From assembly GCA_000697475.1 (NCBI GenBank), contig JNEU01001102.1, positions 1-64,000 of the forward strand: 64,000 bases of DNA, read 5' to 3'. This document shows positions 10,253 through 21,138 of this stretch, piece by piece. The first letter of the stretch is position 1, and the number at the start of each line of letters is the position of its first letter. The notes under the pieces are model-generated. The model was not told the origin of the DNA, did not search any database, and was given only the letters and a program-made list of their open reading frames with translations. A program made the position numbers and the translations under genes. Source of the DNA: Lichtheimia corymbifera B2541 (Eukaryota; Mucoromycota; Mucoromycetes; Mucorales; Lichtheimiaceae).

Positions 10253-11700
10253 TGGTTATAGCATATGTAAAACTTAAAGTTGCCTGTATCCCCAAATATC
10301 CATAATGATGTGTAGAGGCTTTATGAGAACGACATTGATCAGTATGCCCGAGAGCACCTCCTGACCAAGTTTCGACGTCCCTACCAGCAATATCGGCGCG
10401 CACGGCCGCACACCCTATTTATGCTACCATCCCTTCGTCGTCTCTCCTACATTTAAGGTTTTCATAATGAACTCTGGGGACTTTATGAGACCGAAATTGC
10501 TCGGCGTGGTCGGACGGATGTTGTGTGAAAGTTTCAGGTTCGAGGTAGGCAATCTCGAGGAGCAGGAGCGTCTACCCTACTTTATCCTACTTTTGGGCTG
10601 GCCGGCATTCAAAATGTTCATAATGAACCATGCGGTTTTTAAATGAATGGAGTTGATCAGCATGTGCGAGAGTACCATCTGACCAAGTTTCGACGTCCCT
10701 ACCAGCAATATCGGCGCGCACGGCCGCACACCCTATTTATGCTACCATCCCTTCGTCGTCTCTCCTACATTCAAAATGTTCATAATGAACCATGCGGTTT
10801 TTAAATGAATGGAGTTGATCAGCATGTGCGAGAGTACCATCTGACCAAGTTTCAAGTGCGAAATGGGGAATCCCAAGAAACTACATACTAATTGACATTT
10901 TCATAAATCCGGCGCTTTCCCAATTTCCATCAGTCATAGTCAATCCCCCATTATGCTCTCCCATTCGAAATTTTCAAATGAAGCGTGGGTTTGTTATTAA
11001 GACAAAGTTGATCAGCATGTCCTAGAGCACCTCGTGTGAAAGTTTCAGGTTCGAGACAGGCAAACTCAATATCATGCATTGATATCAGTGTATATAGATA
11101 TGTCTGACTGCCTGACAGATTTAATTCCCACCTCTTCCACTCCCACTTTATTTCCCTCTTCCCATTCTCAACCGTTGCCCCATTCAACTACAACTAAAAC
11201 CTGCGAACGATTGCCCTGCTTCAACCCATCATGTCAATCCTACAACTGCCTTGATTCGATTGTCTTTGACTGAGAATGACACACTCCGGTGTGTGCACCC
11301 CACTACAACACCCGCGTTTCTTGACGCAACACCTTCTCTTGTACATCCTCGACCAGAATCTAACGTAACAGCATTCATTGCAGCAGTTTCCGTTAGTAAG
11401 GTCTTTACTCCATTGCATCGTGTCAAACAGCATCACAGCGTTGTCACTCTACTACCACACACGCTTCTGTGCCATGACCAAACGTAGCAGCCGTTGCTAT
11501 TATCAATGTCTTTTACTCCATTGCCTCAGTTACTTGCAGCAGCTTGCCTTGCAGCCTATTTTCACGTGGACAGCGGATAGCCAGCTATTATATAGAAGCA
11601 GCTTTATTTACGTGTAGCAACTTGCTTCATTACATACATCTTACTATGGATATGAATATGGATATTGGTGTGGTATATGGGATGGAAGGATCTGGATATA

Positions 11701-12407
11701 TGCAACGCGTGGAAAATGAGTCTTTGTTCTTATGCGTTCATTTTCGCTCGACTTTGATGCTATCATCCTGAACGATGGGTAGATCCAATTATCATGCTTT
11801 ACACGCTATTCCATGAAAGCTATAGGTATCGTCCTTTGGGCATCTTAACCGTATACGACCGTCATGATCTAAAACTATACTTCGATTCATCCTCAATTCA
11901 CCTTTGCACAATGCACACCCAAAGGATTAAAAACTCCTCAAATCGATGTATCTCTTATTACAGCCATGTATTATACCTTAATGTTCTTGTGATTGATGTT
12001 GGATTGAAGTGTTACTTTACGCGAATACGAGGTTGCGTTGGTCAACCGTTTGTAAGTTTCCTTCACCCTGAGTTGGATTTCGTCATGTGTAAGCATTGGA
12101 TGATGCACTGTATCATAAAAAGTATATCCTCTTCTAAATGCATTTATAAAGGGAATACAAAGGGGCTGATTGATTCATTGTGTCTTGAACAAAGGGTCAT
12201 AACTCTCCTCTCTTTTTGGGTGATCAGATCTTGTTCCTCTTCAGTGATCCAAATCTAAACAAAAACATACGGCAGGAATTACAACATCGTCAAACAACGT
12301 TCGCAATATTATTTAAACCGATTTATTGGAAAGGCTCTGATATATACAAGGGGTGGCCATTCATGAATAGAAATCAGTGTTGATATTGATAGGTGGGTAA
12401 AATGTGG
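11701..12407. other. Intergenic, 3' flank of the PIP kinase gene
   Basis: One plus-strand open frame of 154 codons (11794-12258) lies here, antisense to the region just beyond the PIP kinase stop. It has no recognisable domain, a Cys/Ser/Ile-rich composition and no splice-linked extension, so I do not call a gene. The final 100-150 bp probably hold the 3' UTR of the kinase (minus strand). Confidence 0.4.
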
Positions 12408-15070
12408 TTAATTCGAGGATGATGAGGATGATGATGGCATGACCGCCTTCTTCATGAACTGGAGGAAACGTCTTCCATAAGCTGTGGGTGGAACGGCAGA
12501 GATCCCATACTACATCCATCATTAGTCTCATTGCTCTCTAACTCCATGTCTTTGATACCTTACCTTATCTTGGGTAATGCTCTTCCATATGTGCTCGGTT
12601 TTCTTCACCATATTATAAGGAGTGAGGATATCAATGATGCCAACAAAATAGAGCGATAGTCCAGGTAGATTGTGCTCGTCAGTTGATCGAAAACCACCAT
12701 CGTCTGCATAAAAGATGCACCAGCGGCGTCTGTAATAGTATCCACGCATCAGCAAATGCCCATAGCTGATTACAACATGCCATACTTACTCCTCGGATGG
12801 CGACTCTGGTAATTCTGAGCTATCCAATTGTACTGGGCTCGTATTCCGCAAGGCCTTTCGTACGATATCAGCATTACTTCCTCGACGGCTTGATCCACCA
12901 AATGACATTTGTCGTTCCATATGATCGGTCTATAATTTATATTAAGAACATGGCAAAATACCGGTATCCCCCGAGTACTTACCTTGACCACATGGAGTTG
13001 ATGATCACGAATGCCTTCCGCATTACCCCTTCTAAGATCGTGTATGCCAATCAACAGGCTATAATCCATGATATTGAGACGTGTCAACAGCTATTCATTG
13101 TAAGATCTGTTAGGATGAAGAACACGCACAAATGTCCTTGTCATAAACGAACCTCAACGTCACGATCAAGCTGCTTCAAAAACAAGGATCGCTTCTCAGG
13201 TCCAAGTCGAAGTCGTTCTCCACGCGTAATCCAGTTCTGATCCTTAAGCGTTGTACCTGGATTTTTCTCGAGTTCTTCTTCAGGGGTAAGACGACCAAAC
13301 GTGGATCCCTTGAGATCAAAAGTCAAATGGACATCCTTGCTGCCTGGAAAGACATTTCCCATGACGATAAAGTGCGTCTTGCGACCACGAGGTAACTTGA
13401 TGCGATGAAGGCCATAAAAACGTGAAAGCAGCGTGTTGGGATTTTGACATACATGCTAGCAGAAGGTTGTTAATCACATGTGGGGCATACCTCTTTCATC
13501 ATTTTCAACTTACATTGTAATAATCCTTGAGCACCTTTCGTAGAAATCGATGTTCAGTGTGATGAATGGTTTTGATAATGAAACGATAATCTCTTGAATA
13601 ATAAAAAAAGCTCCCACTCTTTCCTGGAGACGTCAATTCAGACAAGATGTATTTGTTGGTCAACGACATCTACTCGCAACGGGAGGAAGGGAGGGAGGTG
13701 GAATCGATTTTCCTGTCAGAAAAGAGTTGACCGCTTGAAAGCAAACCAACACACACAATGACCCAGATTCACTCACCATATAATCAGCAGCGTCGACATG
13801 AAACTTTTCACGTAAATGGCGAAAGACCCAAGGTGCATAATCCTTAAACTTAAAGTCGTACTTGACTCCTGGCGTAAGCTCATTCCCAGTGCTAAAAAGA
13901 GGATTGTTGAGTGCAACCTGGTTCATTTGATATAAGATAATGAATAATACTCACATGTCAAACACCAGTTTGTGAGCAGCTTTAAAGTCCTCATCTGTCA
14001 AATCGCGCCACATTTTGGCAGAGACCCGCCCTACCTATATACGATATATCCATGATCGGTATCTTCCCTTTTCAACATGCAGCATGATAACCAACCAATC
14101 ACTTACCGCTATGCGTATCCCTGTCAGCATGTCGTACCTATATCAACGAGAACAATGAATATCGTTGTAATAGTGAATCAAGGATATCCAATACTAACAT
14201 GAGCTGGTAATTTCGATGACCTTCAGCGATACGAGTGCCGATACGGATATGATCCTGGTGATCATCCTCATCGTCAGTGTCTGCATAGGTGCGACGTTTA
14301 CGAGTAGAAGCACGACGAGCTGCACGACGAGATGCGATTTCTACTTTGAGAGCTGCTTGTTCCTCAGGGTCCAGATCCAGAATACTTGATGGACGAGCAC
14401 GACGCATAGACATGGAAGAACGTAAGGATGCCCGACGATAATTATTGATGGATTGTGTAAACGTATGTCGGCCTGAATCTGAATCTCTAATGGGTTTTTG
14501 TGGGATATTGACTGGTGCTGTTGCTGATGGTGGTTCATTATCATGGGCCAAAGGATGGAGAGGATCAAAGATGGTTGTCGTCGCTGCTGCTGTTGCTGCT
14601 GTTACTTGGTTATCATCATTATCGGTAGTGGTGGTATCATGGTGATTGCTAGTGGTTGCTGTTGCCACTTGTTGTTGTTCTGGAGCTGTTGTTGTTGTCT
14701 GGACATCTGCTAATAGTTTACTGCCACTCGTGGTGGTTGTAGTAGGTGGCTCGGGGAATTTGCGTGAAGGGTGGTTGTTGGTGGTATGTGTAGTATTCAT
14801 GGGTATCGACCTCTTGACAGTGCTTGAACGCGATGGAGGTGGAGTGGAGGGTGCAATGTATTCGGAACTTTGCTGCTGAATGACGAGGGTAGAAGACTTG
14901 AATACAAGGTCAGGATTGGGTGAAGTGGGTGGAGTGCAGGGACCATGCGACAACGAATGTTGATTGTGGTGGTGTTGGTGTTGAATGTCCTCTTGAGTTG
15001 TTGATGTTACTGCAGACAAGCAAGGGGCTGAACAAGGTGCGTGCTGCGATCGATTTAAGGCTATTGTCAT
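12408..15070 (-). CDS. MSS4: Phosphatidylinositol-4-phosphate 5-kinase (Mss4-like)
   Basis: The enzyme phosphorylates PI(4)P to PI(4,5)P2 at the plasma membrane, controlling actin organisation and secretion. Ten exons (minus strand): 15070-14199, 14137-14107, 14034-13955, 13891-13777, 13669-13514, 13455-13153, 13090-12983, 12929-12790, 12729-12564 and 12509-12408. Joined they give 690 aa with every junction in frame. Residues 1 to about 270 are low-complexity Thr/Gln/His/Pro sequence. The PIPK core follows: [30 protein letters not shown], a loop [19 protein letters not shown] with the ATP-binding Lys, [10 protein letters not shown], and the metal-binding [12 protein letters not shown]. Near the C-terminus are [10 protein letters not shown] and ITQDK before the activation segment. 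The start at 15070 has A at -3. An in-frame ATG at 15196 would add an odd Lys-run leader, so I prefer the downstream start. The intron between exons 3 and 4 must end at TTTTTAG (13892) to keep frame. Confidence 0.95.
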
Positions 15071-15899
15071 TGTCCCTTGCAGGAAAGATGTTGGTAAACT
15101 CCTTACACTCTTTTTTTTTTTCTTCTTCCTTTTTGTGTTCACCCCTTGTTGGTTGGTAGTACCAAAATGGTGTGTGCGGAAAGTATGCTCACACATGCAT
15201 CATAGTGTGCCTGGCAATTGTCATGCTAGCGTCTCTTGGATATGCATCTACTCTCTCTCTCTCTCTCACCTCTATCACATTGCATAACTCTCCCTTTATT
15301 GTATCGAAAATCTATTACATTCTACTATCATCATCCACTTACTCCTCAACATCTTGTACCAATACCACTTGTAATATAACTCAAACAGATCGCGATTATA
15401 TACACGCATAAAAATCATACGCCATATGACACTATCTTTCATGCAGCAGATTTCTTGTTATTCCCCATCCCCCCATTCTTCGAGTAAAACTCTCCGATAA
15501 CAATAAATACAGTATCCTGTTGTAAGTGCTAAACAACGGTTTTTTTCACATGAACCAGCCATCATCGCTATTGCTATTCTTCATATGATTCGATAGCGCA
15601 TTTACAGCTTGGATCAATTATGCAGCTCATGCATGATGACATGCATTATACCTCATCTCGATTTAATATTATTCATATGCTTGAAGAAGTTCTTTGCGGG
15701 TCATTATCCCGCGTCTACAGTATAACAAAGAGTGTATGCTTTGATCATTATGACGGCACAAGGTCCCGATCAACAAATATTCCAATCAGGCCTTTATTTA
15801 ATCAGAGGTTGATGATTGTCGCAAAGCCTTTTGGATGTCTAAATACCAACTGGGCAAAGGCGTGCACTTTGAATCGATATCCCAAATGATTTTAAAGGA
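15071..15899. other. Upstream region of the PIP kinase gene
   Basis: The first few hundred bases form the putative promoter and 5' UTR of the minus-strand kinase. They include an A-run (T-run on plus at about 15110-15120) and a (CT) tract at about 15251-15268. No further gene is recognised up to the decayed frame at 15900. Confidence 0.4.
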
Positions 15900-16195
15900 A
15901 CGGTGCCATATACTACTTTGTCCACGCGGTAATTGAGGTCATGCCGGACAAGTCTGAACATGTCATCCACCACATCTTCGCCCTTGTACAGTTCCCTGGT
16001 GATAGGAAGTATCAATTTAACACGTATGAACTCGCCAACATCCCCATTTATCATATGGATCCCTTACCGTTTTCACATGCTTCTATCGTTCCTGTCCACC
16101 GCCTTCACTCTGGAGTCGCCATGGTGCCCATTAATATAGAGAGACATGCTGCTTATTATATTCTACCACGCAAAATAAAGACAACTTTTTGTTAG
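15900..16195 (+). pseudogene. Remnant resembling a transposase-associated C-terminal domain
   Basis: The frame open from about 15941 to 16195 encodes HVIHHIFALVQFPGDRKYQF, then HASIVPVHRLHSGVAMVPI and finally AYYILPRK. This order (a short beta-rich strand pair, a histidine/valine VHR segment, a terminal YYIL) recalls the C-terminal part of large Tnp2/CACTA-associated fungal proteins. The resemblance is from memory and weak. The upstream sequence (15600-15900) holds no open continuation, only scattered frames with stops, so this would be a truncated relic. Confidence is low and the strand choice is tentative. Confidence 0.3.
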
Positions 16196-16583
16196 CGTGC
16201 CATATATACTTGATTGTTCTTGTTGCTACTTATCGTTTCAGCTTTATTGCTTCTTGTACGTTTGTTCATATACCACTATTCGAACCAAGGGACCTGCTCA
16301 TTGAGCGCCTTTTTGGTGCACGAGCCACATCCTGTCTGTCATCATCATAGTGAACAGCCCCATTGCTTGAGAATTTCTACACACTCCCTTAAAGATGTGC
16401 TTTTATTATAAACATAGCATTTTTCAACGCGAAGGTGTTGGGGATAAATCTTCTACTTGTGGCTAAAGAGATAACAAGGCGTTCGGAAAATAGAGGGGGT
16501 GATTGTGATGTCTGAGGCTCAAAAGCAAAAACGCTTCTTGCTATTGTCCGCCTTGTCTTGTTCTTTTTCTACACGATCGCAAA
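16196..16583. other. Intergenic, promoter side of the small gene at 16584
   Basis: No coding signal was found here. It includes AT-rich sequence and presumably the promoter of the two-exon gene that follows. Confidence 0.35.
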
Positions 16584-16910
16584 ATGTATAGTCAGCCACC
16601 TTTCAATGTCATGATGCAGCAGCAGCAACAACAACAACAACCATCGCCAAGCAATTCGTCAACTGCAACTGGAAGACCTACCGAGTCAATATCGCCAGAA
16701 TTAGGTGAGTGAGAGTCAATGGAAAGGAGGCGATCTGGTTGCCAGGTGAGACTAATAAGGGTACCAGCTTCTATGTTCAAGCGTGATAAGGATGGACAAT
16801 TGCTGTGGTTTGCTGGACCACCAGCTCATGTGACGCCCACGACTCAACCAGTGCACTCGGTCGCGTACCTAGAATGGAAGAGGAAGCAACAGCAGCAACG
16901 ACAGGATTAA
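16584..16910 (+). CDS. Small hypothetical protein, Gln-rich N-terminus
   Basis: I do not recognise the family. There are two exons, 16584-16704 and 16768-16910, joined over a 63-nt GT-AG intron with a CTAAT branch-like site (16753) and acceptor ACCAG. The product is 87 aa. The N-terminus is MYSQPPFNVMM followed by nine Gln and a Ser/Thr/Pro linker. The second exon carries a compact conserved-looking segment, MFKRDKDGQLLWFAGPPAHV, then a basic Gln-rich end (WKRKQQQQRQD). The DKDGQLLWFAGPP core looks like a short conserved module in a small nuclear or chromatin-associated protein, but that is a guess. The start ATG has AAA before it. Confidence 0.65.
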
Positions 16911-16988
16911 AGTTTACGAGCGCCAAAAAGTGCCATCACAACACACACTCTCCATAAAAGCAAGCAGATCATCCCCTTGGTTTCTACA

Positions 16989-16989
<1 letters not shown>

Positions 16990-17022
<33 letters not shown>
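16990..17022 (+). repeat. (TC)n microsatellite in 5' leader
   Basis: A run of about 15 CT dinucleotides lies 25-60 bp before the ATG at 17047. It probably falls in the 5' UTR or core promoter, where pyrimidine tracts are common in this genome (similar tracts occur at 15251, 24715 and 36600). Confidence 0.85.
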
Positions 17023-17026
<4 letters not shown>

Positions 17027-17046
17027 TTTTTTTCCATATCACAATC

Positions 17047-17370
17047 ATGCTCTCACGTACTTTGCTCCGTATCCAAGTCACTCGTCCTGGTGCTATCTCT
17101 GTATTCAACCGAACTTATACCGCTGTACCCACCATGCCATCATCATCCGTGCTGGGTAGGGAACATCAAGCTCAAGACCATGGTGGCCATGCCCAAGAAC
17201 ACAATCCTATCCAGGCTCTCTATAACAAGGAAAATGAATCCATGTTTGCACACCATGTGGACCATCATTTTGATCAACATAGCACCCAAGCTCCACGTTC
17301 ACTTTCAGATGATATTCATGGCAGTAGTGACTCTTTCAGCCCTTCATTCAACACCGTGTTTGACGAGTAA
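17047..17370 (+). CDS. Small hypothetical protein with mitochondrial-type presequence
   Basis: A single-exon frame of 107 aa. The N-terminus MLSRTLLRIQVTRPGAISVF is basic, hydroxylated and free of acidic residues, as expected of a matrix-targeting presequence. The rest is hydrophilic and His/Asp/Ser-rich (HVDHHFDQHS, SLSDDIHGSSDSF). The frame is open upstream to 16930 across a (TC) tract, but the ATG at 17047 (A at -3) follows the pyrimidine-rich leader and is the likely start. No family was recognised. Mitochondrial import is an inference from the presequence alone. Confidence 0.65.
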   Translation: MLSRTLLRIQVTRPGAISVFNRTYTAVPTMPSSSVLGREHQAQDHGGHAQEHNPIQALYNKENESMFAHHVDHHFDQHSTQAPRSLSDDIHGSSDSFSPSFNTVFDE

Positions 17371-18179
17371 TCACGATTACATTCGCTTGTCACTCTCTTA
17401 ATGTATATATTGATTATCACCCCTTTCCTTTTGCATTGTCAAACCCTTTTATCATGGATGTGTCGCGAATAAAATGGATACCAAAAACCCAGAGAGTTGT
17501 GGGACCCCTTGTGTTGCAAAAGGATCATCCTCTCCTGAGATATGATTGTGGGTTATGTCGGTTCAAATGAAAACTCTAATAAACCTTCTGGAAAGTCATC
17601 TTGCAGCAAAAAAGGCGTTTACAGCCGCTTCTTGGCAGGGATGAATAGGATGCGGCTAGAGTGTGGGCATAACTAATAAGCTAAAACAAACTACTTCAAA
17701 GAGAGAACGTATCACTCGATTGCAAACACTAGCACCCCACTAACTAATTTGTGCCTGTTTGAGAATCAAGGGTGTGAAATGTACCATCATTCCTCGATGC
17801 CATTGGTGCGAGTTGTGAGAACAAAAGGGGCAAGTGTCATCCAATGCCTTGTCACAAGATCCAAACACACACACAAAAGCTTTGTTGAGTAAGGGGGGCG
17901 TAAATGCAAATCAAGAACATTCTGTGTCATTACAGGGCGGCACAAAATGCATCCATAATCCAATCATGAATGGATATGAGCAACGTGTGAACTATGTCCA
18001 GGTATGCCATTGGTCGCCAAGCAGCTGTTGACAATGCACATCATTGCTGCTGCTGCATGTTTAGGTTTATCCTCAACAACACTACTTGCCACAAACACAC
18101 TTTTGGATCATGATGATAACAATATGTATTAATAACTCTGTAACGAATAAATGGATGTTTTGCTATACAGTAGTAGTAA
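17371..18179. other. Intergenic between convergent small genes
   Basis: Nothing gene-like was found. Short frames under 70 codons only. It probably holds the 3' UTRs of the flanking genes. Confidence 0.35.
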
Positions 18180-18834
18180 CTATGCAGTTGAAAAGGTGTA
18201 GAATAGCCGTAACCCGACCGACCAATCATCCACAGTAACGGCCACCATGGAGTAGAGGATCGATGATAGAATGAATAACACCCCCATTACAGCGTTTGCC
18301 TTGCCCCAAAATGACTCGTATGGATTGCGTCGACCAGCACAGCAGCATGCACCCATAAACCAAAGTAATGGGCATACCCTATTATCAACAATGAGTCTAC
18401 TTTTTCTACATCATCATGATGAAAATCCTTTACCATCCCAATACAAAGAAAATAATCGCTGTAGGAAAACGTCGTTCTGCAGTGTTGAAATAGATTCGAT
18501 CCCTAACACTTGATCTTCCTTGATAATGGTATCGTCGTTGGGTTGCTACTACTGGGAATGTCTGATATTGATAATATGGTTGAGGGTGTTGTTGTTGTGG
18601 TTGTAATGTAGCTACTGGCGGTGGAGAATGAGAAGAGAGAGGTGGTGGTATAGTTGGATACAAATGACTTTGCTGTTGTTGCTCATTGGAAGGAGGTGGA
18701 GGTGGTGGTGAGGAAGACGACGCATTGCCCTGGTAGAACCTGGGATTGTAAGCTGCATTTTCACTCTCGGTGTATGATGGTGGTGGGTCTAGATCGTGAT
18801 CGGGTGGATTGCGTTCATTTGTTATTTTTCCCAT
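18180..18834 (-). CDS. Proline-rich membrane protein with C-terminal hydrophobic pair
   Basis: Two exons, 18834-18434 and 18378-18180, are joined over a 55-nt intron (GTAAAG..AATAG), giving 199 aa. The cytosolic-looking N-terminal half is disordered: PPSYTES (a PPxY motif that could recruit a WW-domain/Nedd4-type ubiquitin ligase), poly-Ser/Pro, and poly-Gln. After a basic-aromatic stretch (RDRIYFNTAERRF) comes hydrophobic segment 1, PTAIIFFVLGWVCPLLWF. A CCCAGRRNPYESFW loop and hydrophobic segment 2, VMGVLFILSSILYSMVAVTV, follow. The architecture resembles fungal PPxY adaptor proteins, but I cannot name the family. The ATG at 18834 has A at -3. Without the splice the frame ends right after FVLGW, truncating the membrane domain. 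Confidence 0.75.
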
Positions 18835-20589
18835 GCTGGTTGAAAAAGTCCAAGAGTATGTAGAAAGAAGGAAAGTTAATGCAGCAGGTGACACTTTTCA
18901 CCCGGTCTTGGCAATCACCCGCTGCCAAGAATGTTATGCCGACTAGCACACACACACCCGCACATCCAGCACACCAAGACAGACCATCATATTGACAGTA
19001 TTGGCTCATTGATCCTATTTGGCTATAACCACAATGAAAAACATGTTGCACAAATGTTATGCCATGTGCACCATGTGGCATCAGGGTCCTCTTCTCTCTT
19101 TTCTCTCTCTCTCTCCGCATATAAACGCCAACCATGGTTTATGCTTTGTGTACACGCACGTTAAAGTTCATGGTGGATCGTCCCTTTTTTCTCCTCTTTT
19201 GGATTATCCCCCTTGCACCACCACCACTATCATGTCGTCATGGATCAATAGCTCTACAAATAGCTTCTTATTTCAAATACATTCGACTCGTCATCATAGA
19301 ATAGAGCGATGATCGATAAAAAAGCATACATTCACCCCTGGTATCGTTACTAAGGTCATGTCAAATGATGATTCTATACGTAATAAATATCTTTCTCCTT
19401 CTCCTTGTTTGGTCCGGAACATCTTCTTCTCCTCCTCTTCCCCCACATGACGCGTCAATTCTGAATAATGAAAATCATGGCGTTAACCATGAAATCAGAA
19501 GAATGTGCATGATGCTGCGCATTTAGAGCGAAAATGCAGGCCATCCATAACAACAGCAGCAGATCACATGATACATCTGTCATCATTCATTCTACTCGAG
19601 AGGTGTCTTCTTGTTCCAATCGTTGCCACCATCATGTAATATGTAATAATCCCTCTTTCTTTTTGCCATCGTATCCTCAGCGGCGGTATTTTACTCCTTG
19701 TAAATCGACAAACATTATCCAGTGCGATCATTCATTAGTAGTATGGTAGAATAAAAGTACCGAGATCGAGCGATGACTAACAAGGAGATTCAGATAAAGA
19801 GCGAGAAGAGGAGGTAAATGTTCATCATGTAGGAGGAGGGGTTAGCGAGTATCGTGCACAAGCACAGATACCTGTCGGGCCAAAATGTAGCGTGTATTCA
19901 GACCGGGCAATATCTATAAATGGAGACGATGCACGTCCCATTGACCCTTTGAAGTAGCAACAACGATCCGACAAAAGGAAACATCACATCAAAAGAGCCA
20001 CATGGATGATAGGGGACAAGGATAAAACAATAGGAGTCTATCACGCTCAATCCATTATTCGCATACACTTGTTGGATTGTTGTTGTAAGAAGGTTTCTTC
20101 ACTCTATTATATTGTTCACCTCCCACCCATCCGGTTTATACCAACCTATCACTCAACACCCAACACCACGCGACATGCCACGATCCACCCACTTTATTTT
20201 CCTCCCCCTTTTACAAGGAGTACCTTAATATAAAAAGATGTCGGCTGACAGCTGTCGTCTTGAAAGTAACGTACCCATCAACAATCGTCATTTCAAACCA
20301 GCACGTACTATACACTGCCGCTCATAAATATACGCATACCACATATCACCCTTTAATAGCTGCCACCATCATCATCACCACCGCTTTGGGTCATTTTTTT
20401 ATCCCCTTTCCGCCTCTCCCTCCCCACCACATCCAAGACCCCCATTTCTATATCACTATTGTTCCTCCGCGGCAAGGATCTACCTATTTTATCACTGACA
20501 CGCATAACACTTTTCATTGTTTCTTTTCCCTCTTTTCCTACTATTCACTGCATAAACGATCGTTTCATTCTTTTATACATTACAACATC
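18835..20589. other. Long intergenic region upstream of the CaaX-protein gene
   Basis: About 1.75 kb without a supported gene, lying between two divergent genes. Pyrimidine-rich leaders and CA-rich stretches near 20100-20580 precede the ATG at 20590. Only short frames on either strand. Confidence 0.4.
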
Positions 20590-21138
20590 ATGGCATCGTA
20601 TTGGTATTCAACCGACGGCATGGATCACAAACGACTATCCGATCGACATCTCGAATTATTGGACAAGGCATTTGAAGGGAAAAAACGAGTGGAAATCCAT
20701 GATCAGCAAGCATTTGGCAATGCAGCTGCTATAGCTGATCCATTTCTTGGCACCATGACAGCAGGCGATATTCATTATGGCCTTTACAGAAACCCGACTT
20801 TACGAGTCATGATGGATGATGATGATACCAGCATGGACTCGCTTGTGATGCTTGATAGCACCACTTTAATGCTTGATGCATATCAACAATCAACCCTATC
20901 ATCCAATGTTCAGCAACAACAACGATACCAGGATGATCACTGGGTCCTTGTTGCGTCAGACCGACATGCTTCATCTTTGGTGGGTCAGCGACGGCCATCC
21001 GCAGGAAAGGCAGCACCACAGCAACCATCGACAAGCAATAACAGTAGCACCAACAATCCGCTAGGGAGTATGTCTCGAACCAATAATCGGCGAGAGGTGC
21101 CACCTGAAGAAGAATGTGCATGCTGTATCATTAGCTAA
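20590..21138 (+). CDS. Acidic hypothetical protein with C-terminal CaaX box
   Basis: A single exon of 182 aa starting MASYWYSTDGMDHKRL. It is acidic in the middle (MMDDDDTSMDSL), then Ser/Gln/Asn-rich and probably disordered. It ends in EECACCIIS: a CaaX-type CIIS tail (Ser last, which favours farnesylation) with extra cysteines just upstream that could be palmitoylated, as in Ras/Rho-type membrane anchors. There is no GTPase motif, so this is not a small GTPase. The open frame continues upstream to 20260 through a low-complexity leader. The ATG at 20590 (ATCATGG context) starts the protein-like part. Function unknown; membrane attachment is inferred from the tail. Confidence 0.75.
   Translation: MASYWYSTDGMDHKRLSDRHLELLDKAFEGKKRVEIHDQQAFGNAAAIADPFLGTMTAGDIHYGLYRNPTLRVMMDDDDTSMDSLVMLDSTTLMLDAYQQSTLSSNVQQQQRYQDDHWVLVASDRHASSLVGQRRPSAGKAAPQQPSTSNNSSTNNPLGSMSRTNNRREVPPEEECACCIIS

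Larger units (their letters stand above)
7920..11700. repeat. Large imperfect palindrome (nested inverted-repeat element)
   Basis: Sequence at about 8400-9580 returns as its reverse complement at about 10250-11640. The axis is near 9918, marked by GTCACCACCAGCC at 9888 against GGCTGGTGGTGAC at 9940. Corresponding landmarks include CGGCCGTGCGCGCCGATATT near 9436 against its complement near 10396, and CTGCTCCTCGAGATTGCC near 9276 against its complement near 10550. Two 145-bp inverted modules sit symmetrically at 9589-9733 and 10108-10252. The right arm is longer because about 170 bp are duplicated at 10690-10860. The outermost left part (7920-8400, read on the minus strand) matches 60330-60690. 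No transposase, reverse transcriptase or helicase frame is recognisable. A fold-back-type transposon, or the product of inverted duplication of an older repeat, are both possible. Confidence 0.8.

Noticed and set aside
11794..12258. 154-codon plus-strand ORF
   Set aside because: No domain or splice-linked neighbour, and composition like random AT-rich sequence; it is downstream of and antisense to the PIP kinase gene.
13514..13669. Suspected frameshift in the PIP kinase exon carrying the [13 protein letters not shown] loop
   Set aside because: On re-counting the A-run is three bases (CCAGGAAAGAGT) and the frame is intact.
14445..14879. Plus-strand ORFs opposite the PIP kinase N-terminus
   Set aside because: They are complements of CAA/ACC codon repeats, so only shadows.
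15071..15196. Upstream in-frame start (15196) for the PIP kinase
   Set aside because: The added residues are a Lys-run leader and the start context is weaker than at 15070.
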